From Ktedonobacteraceae bacterium (GTDB taxonomy: Bacteria > Chloroflexota > Ktedonobacteria > Ktedonobacterales > Ktedonobacteraceae), in assembly GCA_019240835.1 (NCBI GenBank), contig JAFAXQ010000033.1, positions 1 through 47,063 of the forward strand: a stretch of 47,063 nucleotides of DNA, in the 5' to 3' direction. This document shows positions 23,787 through 32,367 of the stretch, piece after piece. The translations under genes were made by a program, and so were the position numbers. Below the pieces are notes generated by a model. The model did not search any database. It had not been told where the DNA came from and worked only from the letters and a program-made list of their open reading frames with translations. Position 1 is the stretch's first letter; every line of letters starts with the position of its first letter.

Positions 23787-25484
23787 ATCACACCCCGAAA
23801 ACATTTTCTGCCCACCAGTACGCTGACCCTTTTCTGCTTGGTAGCAATGACCCTGGCTGCCTGCAGTACTGGCGCGACAAGAGACGGAACGCAGAAAGCG
23901 AGCAGTGATAAGCAAGTATTTGTCTCTGCGCTAGAGGGCATCCGAGACATCGCAACCTTTGATCCGGCCCTGGTTGGCGATACTGCATCCATCAATCCTA
24001 TTGATATGGTCTTCACTGGTCTGGTGCAACTTGATGATAAACTGAATATAAAAGGGCAACTTGCCCAGTCCTGGAGCCAGGGATCGGATGGGTTCACCTG
24101 GACCTTCCATCTCAGGCACAATTTGAAGTTTAGTGACGGCACTGCTCTGACCTCCAGAGATGTCGCCTACAGCCTCGACCGTGCTTTGCAACCGAGCGTC
24201 AAGTCTCCAGTTGCTTCGAGCTACCTGTTTATTAAAGACGCTGATAAGCTATCCTCTGGCAAAATTCAGACGATCATCGGTGATAGCATCCAGACTCCCG
24301 ATGCAAACACTGTGATTATCACTGCCTCTACCAAAGGGGTCTACTTTCTGAGCGCGCTAACCTATCCCACTTCCTTCGTGGTAGAGAAGAGCCTGATTGA
24401 GAAGTATAAGGAGAAGTGGACAGAGCATCTCAATGAGGGTGGCGGTGCTGGTCCCTTTGTAGTGCAAAATTATACTCCTGGTAGCCAGATCGTTTTCGTG
24501 CCCAATCATAACTACTATGGGCCCCAGCCTCAGTTGCAGAAAGTAATTATGGCCCTCTACACGACAGTCGATACAAGCTATCAGGCATACCAGGCTGGTC
24601 AGATCGACACTACTGATATCCCTGCTGCAAACTATGCTGAGGCGAAGACACGTACCAATGAATTTCACCGAGTGCCTTTGTTGGCTCTGCGCTACTACGC
24701 GATGAACTACTTAGTCAAGCCGTTCGACAATATCCATATTCGACAGGCGTTTGCGCTGGCGCTCAATAAAGATCTTATCGTGCATGCTGTTCTCAAGGAT
24801 CTTGATCTAGCTACGAACCACATCGTTCCCGAGGGCATGCCCGGCTATAACGCTAATCTAACAGGTCCTGATGGAACAAAGAAGACCTCTGGCGATGCCA
24901 CTAGGGCAAGGATGTTGCTGAAGCAGGGAATGCAGGAGGAAGGGTGGACGAGCATTTCGCAAATCCCGCCGATCACACTTACCTACAATACCGGTTCGCA
25001 GGCAACCGAGGACGAGGTTGCGACTGTGATGCAGATGTGGCAAACCGTGCTGGGTATCAGCGTCCGATTACATGCTGTTGATCTCAATACGCTGGGCGAG
25101 GAGATCACTCAGACGAGAAATAACGCTAATGGCCTCCAACTCTGGCGCTACACCTGGTTCGCCGATTATCCTGATGCTCAGGATTGGCTGACCTTGCAGT
25201 TCGACAAAGATTCCAGTCAGAACACGGTAAACTACGGTCAGAATCACAACCGCGATGCCGCACAGCAGTTGCTGAAGCAGGCCGACGTGAACCATGACCA
25301 GAATGCTCGCTTGCAGCAATACTATCAAGCAGAGGAGCAGGTGGTGAACGACGTGGCTTGGTTGCCGATGTACCAGTTGGAGTCCGTCTCCCTGCTCAAG
25401 CCCTATGTGCAGGGTGTGGTTAGCAACGCCCTGGGATTGACTCCGCCGGATGAATGGAGCCGCATCTACATTAGCAAGCATTAG
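23787..25484 (+). CDS. Oligopeptide/peptide-type ABC transporter substrate-binding lipoprotein (SBP family 5)
   Basis: A ~565-residue lipoprotein. It shows the DppA/OppA family pattern: DPALVGDTASINPIDMVFTGLVQLD, LAQSWSQGSDGFTWTFHLRHNLKFSDGTALTSRDVAYSLDRAL, GAGPFVVQNYTPGSQIVFVPNHNYYG, and NIHIRQAFALALNKD. The lipobox is LAAC. Reading back in frame from that cysteine gives TPRKHFLPTSTLTLFCLVAM, a full lipoprotein signal with a basic n-region. The only codon correctly placed after AAGGAG (six bases) is ATC at 23787. A conventional start would be TTG 23838 or the later ATG, but these leave almost no signal peptide. No permease or ATPase genes follow, so this is an orphan binding protein. It acts on the outer face of the membrane. 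Confidence 0.82.
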   Translation: MTPRKHFLPTSTLTLFCLVAMTLAACSTGATRDGTQKASSDKQVFVSALEGIRDIATFDPALVGDTASINPIDMVFTGLVQLDDKLNIKGQLAQSWSQGSDGFTWTFHLRHNLKFSDGTALTSRDVAYSLDRALQPSVKSPVASSYLFIKDADKLSSGKIQTIIGDSIQTPDANTVIITASTKGVYFLSALTYPTSFVVEKSLIEKYKEKWTEHLNEGGGAGPFVVQNYTPGSQIVFVPNHNYYGPQPQLQKVIMALYTTVDTSYQAYQAGQIDTTDIPAANYAEAKTRTNEFHRVPLLALRYYAMNYLVKPFDNIHIRQAFALALNKDLIVHAVLKDLDLATNHIVPEGMPGYNANLTGPDGTKKTSGDATRARMLLKQGMQEEGWTSISQIPPITLTYNTGSQATEDEVATVMQMWQTVLGISVRLHAVDLNTLGEEITQTRNNANGLQLWRYTWFADYPDAQDWLTLQFDKDSSQNTVNYGQNHNRDAAQQLLKQADVNHDQNARLQQYYQAEEQVVNDVAWLPMYQLESVSLLKPYVQGVVSNALGLTPPDEWSRIYISKH

Positions 25485-25567
25485 TTGACCCACTCTCTGA
25501 TACCCCCTTGTCATTCTCAGCCCGTGACGCTATACTAGGCGCGGAGATTGAATACGAGGAGATCATT

Positions 25568-26098
25568 ATGGGCTATGATCCTAATCCAACTCAGCAAGGG
25601 CCATATGGGCAGTCGCAATACGATGTTCCAGATCTTCCTGCTATAGCGCAGCAGCGACAAAAAGCACGGCGTGGGCTGCGGATGGTGCTATCCATTATCG
25701 GTGGCATGGTCGTGCTCGGTCTGGCAGCATTTCTCGCTGTCAGCTTGATTTCCAGTCTTACAACTGCTGGCCCGAGAAATGCAGTTGATGGTTTCTATAA
25801 GGCAAATGAGCAACAGGACTATGCCAAAGCGTACACTTATCTGGATACAAGTGGCGTCTCTATTCAAGGGCAACAGTATACACAGCCAGTCTTTGTGCAG
25901 GCTTCTCAAACTATTGACAGAGTAGTGGGGCCTGTAACGAAGTACAACATCACCAATGCTCAAGTCAATAATGATACAGCAACGGTTACAGTCGACGTGA
26001 CACGTGGTACAAGCACAATGGCGGAGAATATCAGGCTAAGTAAGATCGGTAACGACTGGAAAATTACAGGCTTAGCAAGTCCGGGAAGTATACACTAA
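25568..26098 (+). CDS. Membrane-anchored DUF4878/NTF2-like protein
   Basis: A 176-residue protein. Residues 1-30 are Q/P/Y-rich and cytoplasmic. A basic patch (QQRQKARRGLR, ~28-38) precedes one transmembrane helix at ~38-63. The outside domain (~68-176) reads like the DUF4878/lumazine-binding-like cone fold: VDGFYKANEQQDYAKAYTYLD ... TATVTVDVTRG ... LSKIGNDWKITG. Such domains are common in single-pass Actinobacterial and Chloroflexi proteins of unknown role. ATG 25568 is chosen because GAGGAG lies about eight bases upstream; an earlier in-frame codon at 25508 lacks this. The methyltransferase gene begins two bases after the stop, so they are cotranscribed. Confidence 0.72.
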   Translation: MGYDPNPTQQGPYGQSQYDVPDLPAIAQQRQKARRGLRMVLSIIGGMVVLGLAAFLAVSLISSLTTAGPRNAVDGFYKANEQQDYAKAYTYLDTSGVSIQGQQYTQPVFVQASQTIDRVVGPVTKYNITNAQVNNDTATVTVDVTRGTSTMAENIRLSKIGNDWKITGLASPGSIH

Positions 26099-26100
26099 GC

Positions 26101-26868
26101 ATGCATGATTACGACCTTATCGCACCTTTTTATGATAGTGAGCACGGGCAGTTTAGCGAAGACCTGGATATGTACCGCAATTTTGCAGAATTGAGTGGCG
26201 ACATGGGTGGGGCAATGCTCGAATTGGCATGTGGCAGTGGGCGTGTGCTACTCCCGCTAGCGCGTGAGGGCCACGAACTTACGGGCGTGGACACCTCCGC
26301 GCATATGCTGCATCTGGCCCGCCAGCGCTTGCAGGATGCAAGAGTTGCGGCCCGCTGTACATTGGTGCAACAGGACATAACGGCGCTACACCTGGGGCGG
26401 ACATTCCGCATGGCTTTTATCGCTTTGGGGTCATTTGCACACTTGACAGCGCGCAAGCAGCAGCAACAGGCTCTGGCTGCTATACGTGCACATCTAAGCA
26501 CCGGCGCAATCTTCATCCTTGATCTGAGCAACGCCGACGCTCGCTATATGGAAAGCATGAGCGGACAGGTATTGCACCAAGGCACATGGAAACGTGATGA
26601 TGGTACCCTGCTCACTCACTTTGTCAGCCCAGCCTCTTCTCAGGCACAACATTTGCTAGAGCTTACTCACTTCTACGACCAACATCGTCAAGGAGGTGCA
26701 GTTCAACGCACCATTGTGACTACGCAATTCTACCTGTTTGAGCGTGCTGAAACAGAACTTTTACTTGAACAGGCTGGCTTCGTCAACAAAGAAGTCTATG
26801 GTGACTATGAACTTAGCCCTTATCAACTGGAAAGCCCTAGAATGATATTCATAGCGGAAGCGAAGTAG
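26101..26868 (+). CDS. Class I SAM-dependent methyltransferase
   Basis: A 255-residue soluble methyltransferase of the UbiE/Methyltransf_25 type. The N-terminal YDLIAPFYDSEHGQFSEDLDMYRNFA is a common lead-in for small-molecule methyltransferases. Motif I is LELACGSGRVLLPLA at ~40-54. The acidic SAM-ribose residue lies in LTGVDTSAHML, motif II-like VQQDITAL follows, and LGSFAHL is the post-motif. The C-terminal half includes a small substrate-binding insert (QFYLFERAETELLLEQAGF). The substrate is unknown. It starts two bases after the preceding gene and ends four bases before nfi, so the three form a compact plus-strand unit. Confidence 0.88.
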   Translation: MHDYDLIAPFYDSEHGQFSEDLDMYRNFAELSGDMGGAMLELACGSGRVLLPLAREGHELTGVDTSAHMLHLARQRLQDARVAARCTLVQQDITALHLGRTFRMAFIALGSFAHLTARKQQQQALAAIRAHLSTGAIFILDLSNADARYMESMSGQVLHQGTWKRDDGTLLTHFVSPASSQAQHLLELTHFYDQHRQGGAVQRTIVTTQFYLFERAETELLLEQAGFVNKEVYGDYELSPYQLESPRMIFIAEAK

Positions 26869-26872
26869 ATGT

Positions 26873-27556
26873 ATGTTAGACGCACCATTACACAAGTGGA
26901 ATCTCACAGTGCAAGAAGCCATGACGCTGCAACGCGAACTAGCGAGGCAGATTATCCACGAGGATCGCTTGGGCGAAGTAAGGCATGTAGCCGGAGTGGA
27001 CATGGCCATTAACGAAGGGAACGGCATGGCCCGAGCTGCCGTCGTGCTGCTCACCTACCCAGAGATGCAGATTGTTGAGCGCCACGTCTACGAGGAGCCT
27101 ATACGCATGCCATACATCGCGGGGCTACTCTCGTTTCGTGAAGCTCCCTGTGTGCTGGGTGCATTTCACAAGCTACGTCGGCAGCCCGACCTGCTCATGG
27201 TTGATGGCGCAGGTATTGCACATCCCCGCCGCCTGGGCATCGCCGCCCACCTTGGGCTGTGGCTTGATCTTCCCACTATTGGCTGCGCGAAGTCACTGCT
27301 CACCGGAAGATACGATGCAGCCTCGCTGGGCGAAGAGGCAGGCTCATGGGTACCACTACTGGACAAGAAAGAGATCATCGGTGCCGTGGTGCGTACGCGC
27401 ACACGCGTTAGCCCCATGATTATCTCACAGGGCCATCGCATTAGCCTTGAAACAAGCATTCACTATGTACTCGCTTGTAGCAAGGGCTATCGTCTCCCCG
27501 AGCCGACGCGCCAAGCTGATAAGCTCTCTAAGGATAATGCGTGGTGTGAACCATGA
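26873..27556 (+). CDS. nfi: Endonuclease V
   Basis: A 227-residue DNA repair nuclease that nicks one nucleotide 3' of deoxyinosine (and inosine in RNA for some members). It has the family features: GVDMAI with metal-binding D43, PYIAGLLSFRE with E90, and VDGAGIAHPRRLGIAAHLG with D111. The C-terminal part is GCAKSLLTGRY and a KEIIGAVVRTR strand. The usual YIPG wedge is YIAG here, a proline-to-alanine change in the minor-groove wedge that separates the strands. The length is normal. The start at 26873 lies four bases after the methyltransferase stop. The 3' end overlaps the convergent histidine kinase by 29 bases. Confidence 0.93.
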   Translation: MLDAPLHKWNLTVQEAMTLQRELARQIIHEDRLGEVRHVAGVDMAINEGNGMARAAVVLLTYPEMQIVERHVYEEPIRMPYIAGLLSFREAPCVLGAFHKLRRQPDLLMVDGAGIAHPRRLGIAAHLGLWLDLPTIGCAKSLLTGRYDAASLGEEAGSWVPLLDKKEIIGAVVRTRTRVSPMIISQGHRISLETSIHYVLACSKGYRLPEPTRQADKLSKDNAWCEP

Positions 27557-28244
27557 GAGGGACAGTAAAGTAGAACGTCGTTCCTTCGTTCACGACAGTT
27601 CCAAAGCCAATTGTGCCACCGTGCTGCTCGACAATCAGCTTTGCAATAGTAAGTCCTAGGCCGCAACCCCCCATCCTTGATTGCAGGTCGTTGTTCGACT
27701 GGAAGAAGCGCTCAAAAACGTAAGGACGATCTTCTGCTGTAATGCCGCAGCCCGTATCGGACACTGAAATTCTCACAAAGTGCTCATCCTTATAATGAGC
27801 ACTGAGAGTTACTACACCGCCAGAGGGTGTGAATTTAATAGCGTTTATTACCAGGCTATCTAAGACCTGCTTCATACGTTGAGGATCAACATAAAGCACA
27901 GGCAAGGACGAGGGGATATCCTGATGGAGAGTTACCCCTGCTTTGAGCGCTTGTCTTTGCAAATTATTGATAACCTGCGCTGCCAGCGTTTGAAAATGCA
28001 CCTCCTCTTGTCTGATCTCAAACTCTCCTGCGTCTGCACGTGCCATGAACACAATGTCTTCGACAATCGAGATGAGCTGCTGCACTGCCTCCTGGGCATA
28101 GCCAAGATACAAGTACTGCTCCTCGGTTAACTCACCCACTTGTCCATGCATAAGCAGGTCGATAAAGCCTTGCACAGAGTTGAGCGAGGTGCGCAGTTCG
28201 TGAGAGACCACCGAAACGAAATTTGCATCAACAGTGTTTTCCAC
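27528..28244 (-). CDS. Sensor histidine kinase lacking an input domain
   Basis: A 238-residue protein containing only the transmitter core. HisKA has H15 in SHELRTSLN, where the usual proline after the threonine is serine. The HATPase has the N box VINAIKF, G1 box DTGCGI, F box YVFERFF and G2 box GCGLGLTIAKLIVEQHGG. There is no transmembrane, PAS or GAF segment, so it must be soluble or take its signal through partner proteins. The start is GTG 28244 with GAGG eight to nine bases upstream; the ATG at 28249 is out of frame. It lies 12 bases after the response regulator, its likely partner. Its last 29 bases overlap nfi tail to tail. Confidence 0.88.
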   Translation of the reverse strand: MENTVDANFVSVVSHELRTSLNSVQGFIDLLMHGQVGELTEEQYLYLGYAQEAVQQLISIVEDIVFMARADAGEFEIRQEEVHFQTLAAQVINNLQRQALKAGVTLHQDIPSSLPVLYVDPQRMKQVLDSLVINAIKFTPSGGVVTLSAHYKDEHFVRISVSDTGCGITAEDRPYVFERFFQSNNDLQSRMGGCGLGLTIAKLIVEQHGGTIGFGTVVNEGTTFYFTVPLMVHTTHYP

Positions 28245-28256
28245 TGCATATATCCT

Positions 28257-28940
28257 CTATTTTCCAATAAATTTGTACCCCACACCACGTACCGAGATAA
28301 TATGTTGAGGTTTATCAGCGTCCTCCTCTAGTTTCGAGCGCAGACGACTCACGTACACATCTACAACATTGCTATTATTCTCGTTATCATTCCAGACTTC
28401 AGCTAGGAGCTGGCCACGGTCGACAACTTTGCCCGAACCGTTCATCAGAACGCGCAATACCTGCATTTCTGTACGTGTCAGCGAAATCTCTGTCGCACCA
28501 TCAACGACTACCTTCAAATCTGCCGGGAACAATTCAATGGGTCCCTGGCGGATGCTTTGGCCACTCGTTGCATTATTTTTTCTGATACGCCGTAAGACCG
28601 CTTGCACACGAGCAACAAGCTCCTGGTGATGGTAAGGCTTACAGATATAGTCATCAGCCCCGTGATCAAAACCGCGCAACCTTGCCTCGACGGTATCCTG
28701 AGCGGTCATGAAGATAATTGGTATTTCATAACCTTCAGTGCGCAACTTGGCAGAGAACTCAAAGCCGCTGATATATGGCATAGTCACATCAAGTAGCAAC
28801 AGATCAGGTTCTCGCTTCTGGATCATATGCATCGCACCGCGTGGATTGTCAGCAATCTCAACTTCAAATCCCTCCTGGGTGAGGACAAACTGCACGAGCA
28901 TATTGCCAAACCGATCATCATCAACAATAAGGATGTACAT
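28257..28940 (-). CDS. OmpR/PhoB-family response regulator
   Basis: A 227-residue two-component regulator. The receiver domain (1-115) has acidic residues D7-D9, phosphoacceptor D51 in LLLLDVTMP, T79 and K101 in CKPYH. The C-terminal winged helix (~130-227) contains EISLTRTEMQVLRVLM and VVDVYVSRLRSKLEEDADKPQHIISVRGVGYKF, typical of DNA-binding OmpR/PhoB proteins. It is the first gene of a two-gene unit with the histidine kinase. ATG 28940 has GGGG upstream. The regulon cannot be told. All receiver residues are intact, so it should be phosphorylatable by the downstream kinase. Confidence 0.93.
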   Translation of the reverse strand: MYILIVDDDRFGNMLVQFVLTQEGFEVEIADNPRGAMHMIQKREPDLLLLDVTMPYISGFEFSAKLRTEGYEIPIIFMTAQDTVEARLRGFDHGADDYICKPYHHQELVARVQAVLRRIRKNNATSGQSIRQGPIELFPADLKVVVDGATEISLTRTEMQVLRVLMNGSGKVVDRGQLLAEVWNDNENNSNVVDVYVSRLRSKLEEDADKPQHIISVRGVGYKFIGK

Positions 28941-29004
28941 CGTTTTCCCCTGTTCTCCTGATTTCTATCAGTCCTTTTATCGTACAAGCTCAGGTGTTCA
29001 ACTG

Positions 29005-31086
29005 TCAAGAGTGTGAGCGCGTCACACGTATTTTTTCCAGATAGACCATCAGAATAGCCACATCCGCGGGCGTGACACCTTCCACACGAGAAGCTTGCCC
29101 CACTGTTCTCGGTTGTGTACGCGTCAGCTTCTGACGTGCCTCTGTACGTAAGTGTGCAATGTCATTGTAATTCAGCGACTCAGGAATGCGCATCTCTTCT
29201 AGGCGCTGCACACGATGCACCATCTGCTCCTGCTTACGGACATAATTCTCATACTTCACCTGTAATTCAATCTCTTCGGCTATCTCCTCCGCTAGCAGCG
29301 GTAACCTGGCTGCTACCTGTTCTTTAGAAGAGAAGCTATTGGCTTCACTGCGCTCAGAGCCATCTGCAGCTAGACATTGTGCTAGTTGCGCGACTTGGTG
29401 GTAGCGCACATCTGGTCGGCGTAGCAGTTCCCGTGCCGACATCATCTGTCCTAGGGTAGGAATACCAACCTCCTGCGCATGCATTTGCACTCGGTGCGAT
29501 GAGGTGAATACAATACTATCAAGCTCCATGAGAGTAGAGCGGATTCTCTCCCTTTTTTGCACCACCTGCATATAACGCTCCTCATCGATCAACCCCAGCT
29601 TATATGCGTAATCGCTTAAACGCAGGTCGGCGCTCTCTGGTCTCAACAATAAGCGATATTCGGCTTGTGAGGTATGCAAGCGATATGGCTCACTCATAGG
29701 GCGCGTGACAAGATCATCAATAAGCACGCCTATATAGGCTTCGTGACGTGCCAAGACAAAAGGTTCCGCCCCACCTACAAGCAATGCCGCATTGATGCCA
29801 GCCATGATGCCTTGTGCCGCCGCCTCTTCATAGCCAGAAGTACCATTGATCTGACCAGCTAGGAAGAGACCCGAGACCGCCTTTGTCTCGAGCGAAGGGA
29901 ACAACTGCACTGGTGGGACATAATCATACTCGACGGCATAGCCAACGCGCATCATCTCTACATGCTCAAGGGCGGGAATGCTGCGCAACATCGCCAGTTG
30001 CACATCCTCCGGCAAACTCGTATTCATACCTTGCATGTACACCTCGCCGCTGCGCCAGCCCTCCGGTTCAAGAAAGATCTGATGTGAACTTTTGTCAGCA
30101 AAGCGCACGATCTTATCTTCTATAGACGGGCAGTAACGGGGACCGATGCCCTCAATGATACCCGTGTAAAGCGGAGAGCGATGCAAATTGTCGCGAATAA
30201 TCTGGTGCGTCCGCTTAGTAGTACGTATGAGGTAGCAGGGCAACTGTGGACGCCAGCCGTGCAAGTCCTCATTGGTTACGGGATAGGTCGGATTGGGACG
30301 GCCACCGACAAGCTGCACATCCTCCCGCGCCGACAGATCATGCGAGAAGTAGAGAGGTACGCGACTTCCGGGCTGTGGCTCTGTCTTGCTAAAATCAATG
30401 CTGCGTGCATCGAGACGCGGCGGTGTGCCCGTCTTGAAGCGGCGCACCTCTAGCCCCCACGTACGCAGAGAATCGGAGACGCCAAGAGCAGGTCCTTCGC
30501 CAGCTCTGCCGCCTGGCTGTGTCTTCTCACCGACGACCAGACGGCCATTGATAAAGGTACCCGTGGTCAAGACAATGGCGCTGGCCTCGTACTGCCACCC
30601 ACTGTTGGTCACTACAGCGGCGATTACATAACGCCCATCATCACCCTTGTGACTGAGCAAGTGGGTGATAGTAGCTTGCTTGACATGCAGATTTGGCTGG
30701 CTTTCTAGCACGAACTTCATAGCGAGTCGGTAGGCTTGCTTATCGCATTGAGCGCGCAGAGCTTGCACTGCAGGCCCCTTACTCGTGTTGAGCAAGCGAA
30801 TTTGAATGAATGTGCGGTCGGTATTGCGCCCAATTTCACCACCAAGGGCATCAATTTCTTTTATCAAATGCCCCTTAGCTGGCCCACCCATCGACGGATT
30901 ACACGGCATCAGAGCGATGCTATCCAGATTCATTGTGAGAAGGAGCGTCTTCCTGCCCATGCGTGCGCTAGCCAGCGCAGCCTCACAGCCAGCATGACCT
31001 GCGCCGACAATTATCACCTCGTATACTCCCCTTAAGAGCTGCTCTTGTGGAAGATACGTGTTCTCAGCGCTAGTATTTGTTGTCAT
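29005..31086 (-). CDS. mnmG: tRNA uridine-5-carboxymethylaminomethyl(34) synthesis enzyme MnmG (GidA)
   Basis: A 693-residue FAD protein that, with MnmE, modifies the wobble uridine of several tRNAs. It has the N-terminal dinucleotide fold [21 protein letters not shown] (from ~24), the family block [23 protein letters not shown], the catalytic-region [10 protein letters not shown] and [12 protein letters not shown], and the FAD block [27 protein letters not shown]. The C-terminal helical domain (~560-690, including [22 protein letters not shown]) binds tRNA and MnmE. It is longer than the usual ~630 residues, mainly through a ~20-residue N-terminal extension. AGGAG lies about 15 bases from ATG 31086, a slightly long spacing. 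MnmE is not in the window. Confidence 0.95.
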   Translation of the reverse strand: MTTNTSAENTYLPQEQLLRGVYEVIIVGAGHAGCEAALASARMGRKTLLLTMNLDSIALMPCNPSMGGPAKGHLIKEIDALGGEIGRNTDRTFIQIRLLNTSKGPAVQALRAQCDKQAYRLAMKFVLESQPNLHVKQATITHLLSHKGDDGRYVIAAVVTNSGWQYEASAIVLTTGTFINGRLVVGEKTQPGGRAGEGPALGVSDSLRTWGLEVRRFKTGTPPRLDARSIDFSKTEPQPGSRVPLYFSHDLSAREDVQLVGGRPNPTYPVTNEDLHGWRPQLPCYLIRTTKRTHQIIRDNLHRSPLYTGIIEGIGPRYCPSIEDKIVRFADKSSHQIFLEPEGWRSGEVYMQGMNTSLPEDVQLAMLRSIPALEHVEMMRVGYAVEYDYVPPVQLFPSLETKAVSGLFLAGQINGTSGYEEAAAQGIMAGINAALLVGGAEPFVLARHEAYIGVLIDDLVTRPMSEPYRLHTSQAEYRLLLRPESADLRLSDYAYKLGLIDEERYMQVVQKRERIRSTLMELDSIVFTSSHRVQMHAQEVGIPTLGQMMSARELLRRPDVRYHQVAQLAQCLAADGSERSEANSFSSKEQVAARLPLLAEEIAEEIELQVKYENYVRKQEQMVHRVQRLEEMRIPESLNYNDIAHLRTEARQKLTRTQPRTVGQASRVEGVTPADVAILMVYLEKIRVTRSHS

Positions 31087-31148
31087 AGACCATAATCCGT
31101 TCTCCTATAGCAAGAAAAAAATTAATGGTATATTCTCGCATAACCTGT

Positions 31149-31177
31149 ATTATGCCGTACTAAGCTCTGGCAGTCAA
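31149..31177 (-). promoter_or_regulatory. Promoter of mnmG overlapped by an inverted-repeat half-site
   Basis: On the minus strand TTGACT (31172-31177) and CATAAT (31149-31154) are 17 bases apart, ~60 bases upstream of mnmG. The spacer and -10 overlap a 12-base repeat arm (31153-31164) whose mirror copy lies at 31211-31222. Confidence 0.55.
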
Positions 31178-31222
31178 TACATCATGGATATACTAGAACT
31201 TTCTGTTTGTCTTAGTACGGCA
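31153..31222. repeat. Perfect 12-base inverted repeat with 46-base spacer at the mnmG promoter
   Basis: TGCCGTACTAAG at 31153-31164 and CTTAGTACGGCA at 31211-31222 are exact inverse copies. One arm lies inside the mnmG promoter. The layout would suit a dimeric regulator binding two sites, or the termini of a small element. Confidence 0.6.
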
Positions 31223-31225
31223 GTC

Positions 31226-31291
31226 ATAGGGTAAAATGGTCAGTGTGTTGTGAGCTGGAGAGCATCACAACGCACTGACATTTTACCCTAT
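31226..31291. repeat. Long near-perfect hairpin (27-base arms) upstream of mnmG
   Basis: The arm at 31226-31253 (ATAGGGTAAAATG...TTGTGA) pairs with 31265-31291 (TCACAACG...ATTTTACCCTAT) around an 11-base loop, with one bulge and one G-T pair. There is no T tract beyond either arm and no gene ends beside it, so it is not an obvious terminator. A miniature element or structured site is possible. The rest of 31087-31361 shows only the promoter and repeat listed separately. Confidence 0.65.
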
Positions 31292-31361
31292 AGTGGGGCA
31301 AAGCGTATTGAAACAAGTTTTAAGAAATAAGGAAAAACTGCGGCATACGAAGTGATGAGAG

Positions 31362-31437
31362 AGAAGCGCGAGGGACTCGAACCCTCACGACCTTGCGGCC
31401 AGGAGATTTTAAGTCTCTCTTGAGCTAACCAAACTTC
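31362..31437 (-). tRNA. Degenerate tRNA-Leu(TAA) (intact 3' half, decayed 5' half)
   Basis: On the minus strand the 3' half is a normal class II tRNA: anticodon loop CTTAAAA (anticodon at 31409-31411), long variable arm TGGCC-GCAA-GGTCG, T arm GAGGGTTCGAGTCCCTC, and acceptor strand GCGCTTC. The 5' half does not fit. Acceptor GAAGTTT pairs imperfectly, the D arm is collapsed, and the invariant GG of the D loop is missing. A functional tRNA-Leu(TAA) would need a proper D arm, so this is probably a pseudogene or a remnant left by recombination inside a tRNA gene. Confidence 0.6.
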
Positions 31438-31486
31438 TTTGATCTAAAGTCTCATATCGGTAACATCCCGTCCGGTTCAGGTGAAG

Positions 31487-32356
31487 TCAATCCCCTGTAG
31501 CCCTATCAATCTGTCCGCGCTCACGGGCAATGTAGTCACTCAGGCAGAAGGTGGCCAGACAGAGCGCGCTCATCACGACCGTCGTCAGCAGCAGTAGCAT
31601 GATAATGGCCGAAGTGGAGGCAATTGGGAAAGCAGCACCGACAGCGTCGCCTAAGAGAGCGCGGCGTACCAATTCGAGCCAATAGACTAGTGGTAGGGCC
31701 AGTGTGAGCTTCTCCAACCAAGCGGGAAGGATAGTGATGGGGAAGATGGTGCCCGCAATGAGATACAAGGCCCCAACTGTGGCATCTGGCAGTAGCCAAG
31801 CATTGCGTTTGAGCATAAGGGTAAGGCCAGCGAGGGCGATACCTAGCGCGACGCTGATGACGAAGGCGATAACCAGGGCGAATAGGAGCAGAGGATAATG
31901 CACCTGGCGTACGTCAATAGGCACGCTCAGCACGCCAATGCCGAAGCCGAGCGTTGTCACGAAGGAGATGCAAGCTGCCAGCATGCGGGGTACGCTGCGC
32001 CCAATGAGAAAGATAATGAATGACTGCGGAGCGATGTAGACATATTTTAGCATGGCATATTGTTCGCGGTCGTCGAGCACTGCGCGTGACAGGCCGGCCA
32101 CGATCTGCTCGACGAAGCTCCAGGCAGCGCTACCAACGATGAGAAAGCCGAAGATGCCGCCGTGTGAACGAAAACCGCTGATGACCCAGTACATGAAGAC
32201 TAGCACGAGTGCGCTGACCAACGGCTTGACAATGAGCAAGAGCAAGAAGAACCATGGGTTGGTCCAGTTGCCCTGCGCCTGCCACTCCAAGCGTGTTGCC
32301 GCCCACAACGTACGCCAGGTGTTGCTCTGCCAAGATAGTGAAGTTGATTGTATCAT
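31487..32356 (-). CDS. ABC-2 type transporter permease (second permease)
   Basis: A 289-residue integral membrane protein with about six hydrophobic helices: FFLLLLIVKPLVSALVLVFMYWVISG, IFGFLIVGSAAWSFVEQIVAGL, MLAACISFVTTLGFGIGVL, LLLFALVIAFVISVALGIALAGL, a GALYLIAGTIFPITILP re-entrant-like segment, and a final LLLLTTVVMSALCLATF. This is the ABC-2/NodJ permease pattern. ATG 32356 follows GGGAG and starts 12 bases after the upstream permease stops; the in-frame ATG at 32377 would overlap that gene. It is the last gene of the lpdA-ATPase-permease-permease unit. The substrate is unknown; related exporters handle drugs, lipids or polysaccharide precursors. Confidence 0.85.
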   Translation of the reverse strand: MIQSTSLSWQSNTWRTLWAATRLEWQAQGNWTNPWFFLLLLIVKPLVSALVLVFMYWVISGFRSHGGIFGFLIVGSAAWSFVEQIVAGLSRAVLDDREQYAMLKYVYIAPQSFIIFLIGRSVPRMLAACISFVTTLGFGIGVLSVPIDVRQVHYPLLLFALVIAFVISVALGIALAGLTLMLKRNAWLLPDATVGALYLIAGTIFPITILPAWLEKLTLALPLVYWLELVRRALLGDAVGAAFPIASTSAIIMLLLLTTVVMSALCLATFCLSDYIARERGQIDRATGD

Positions 32357-32367
32357 GGACTCCCTAC

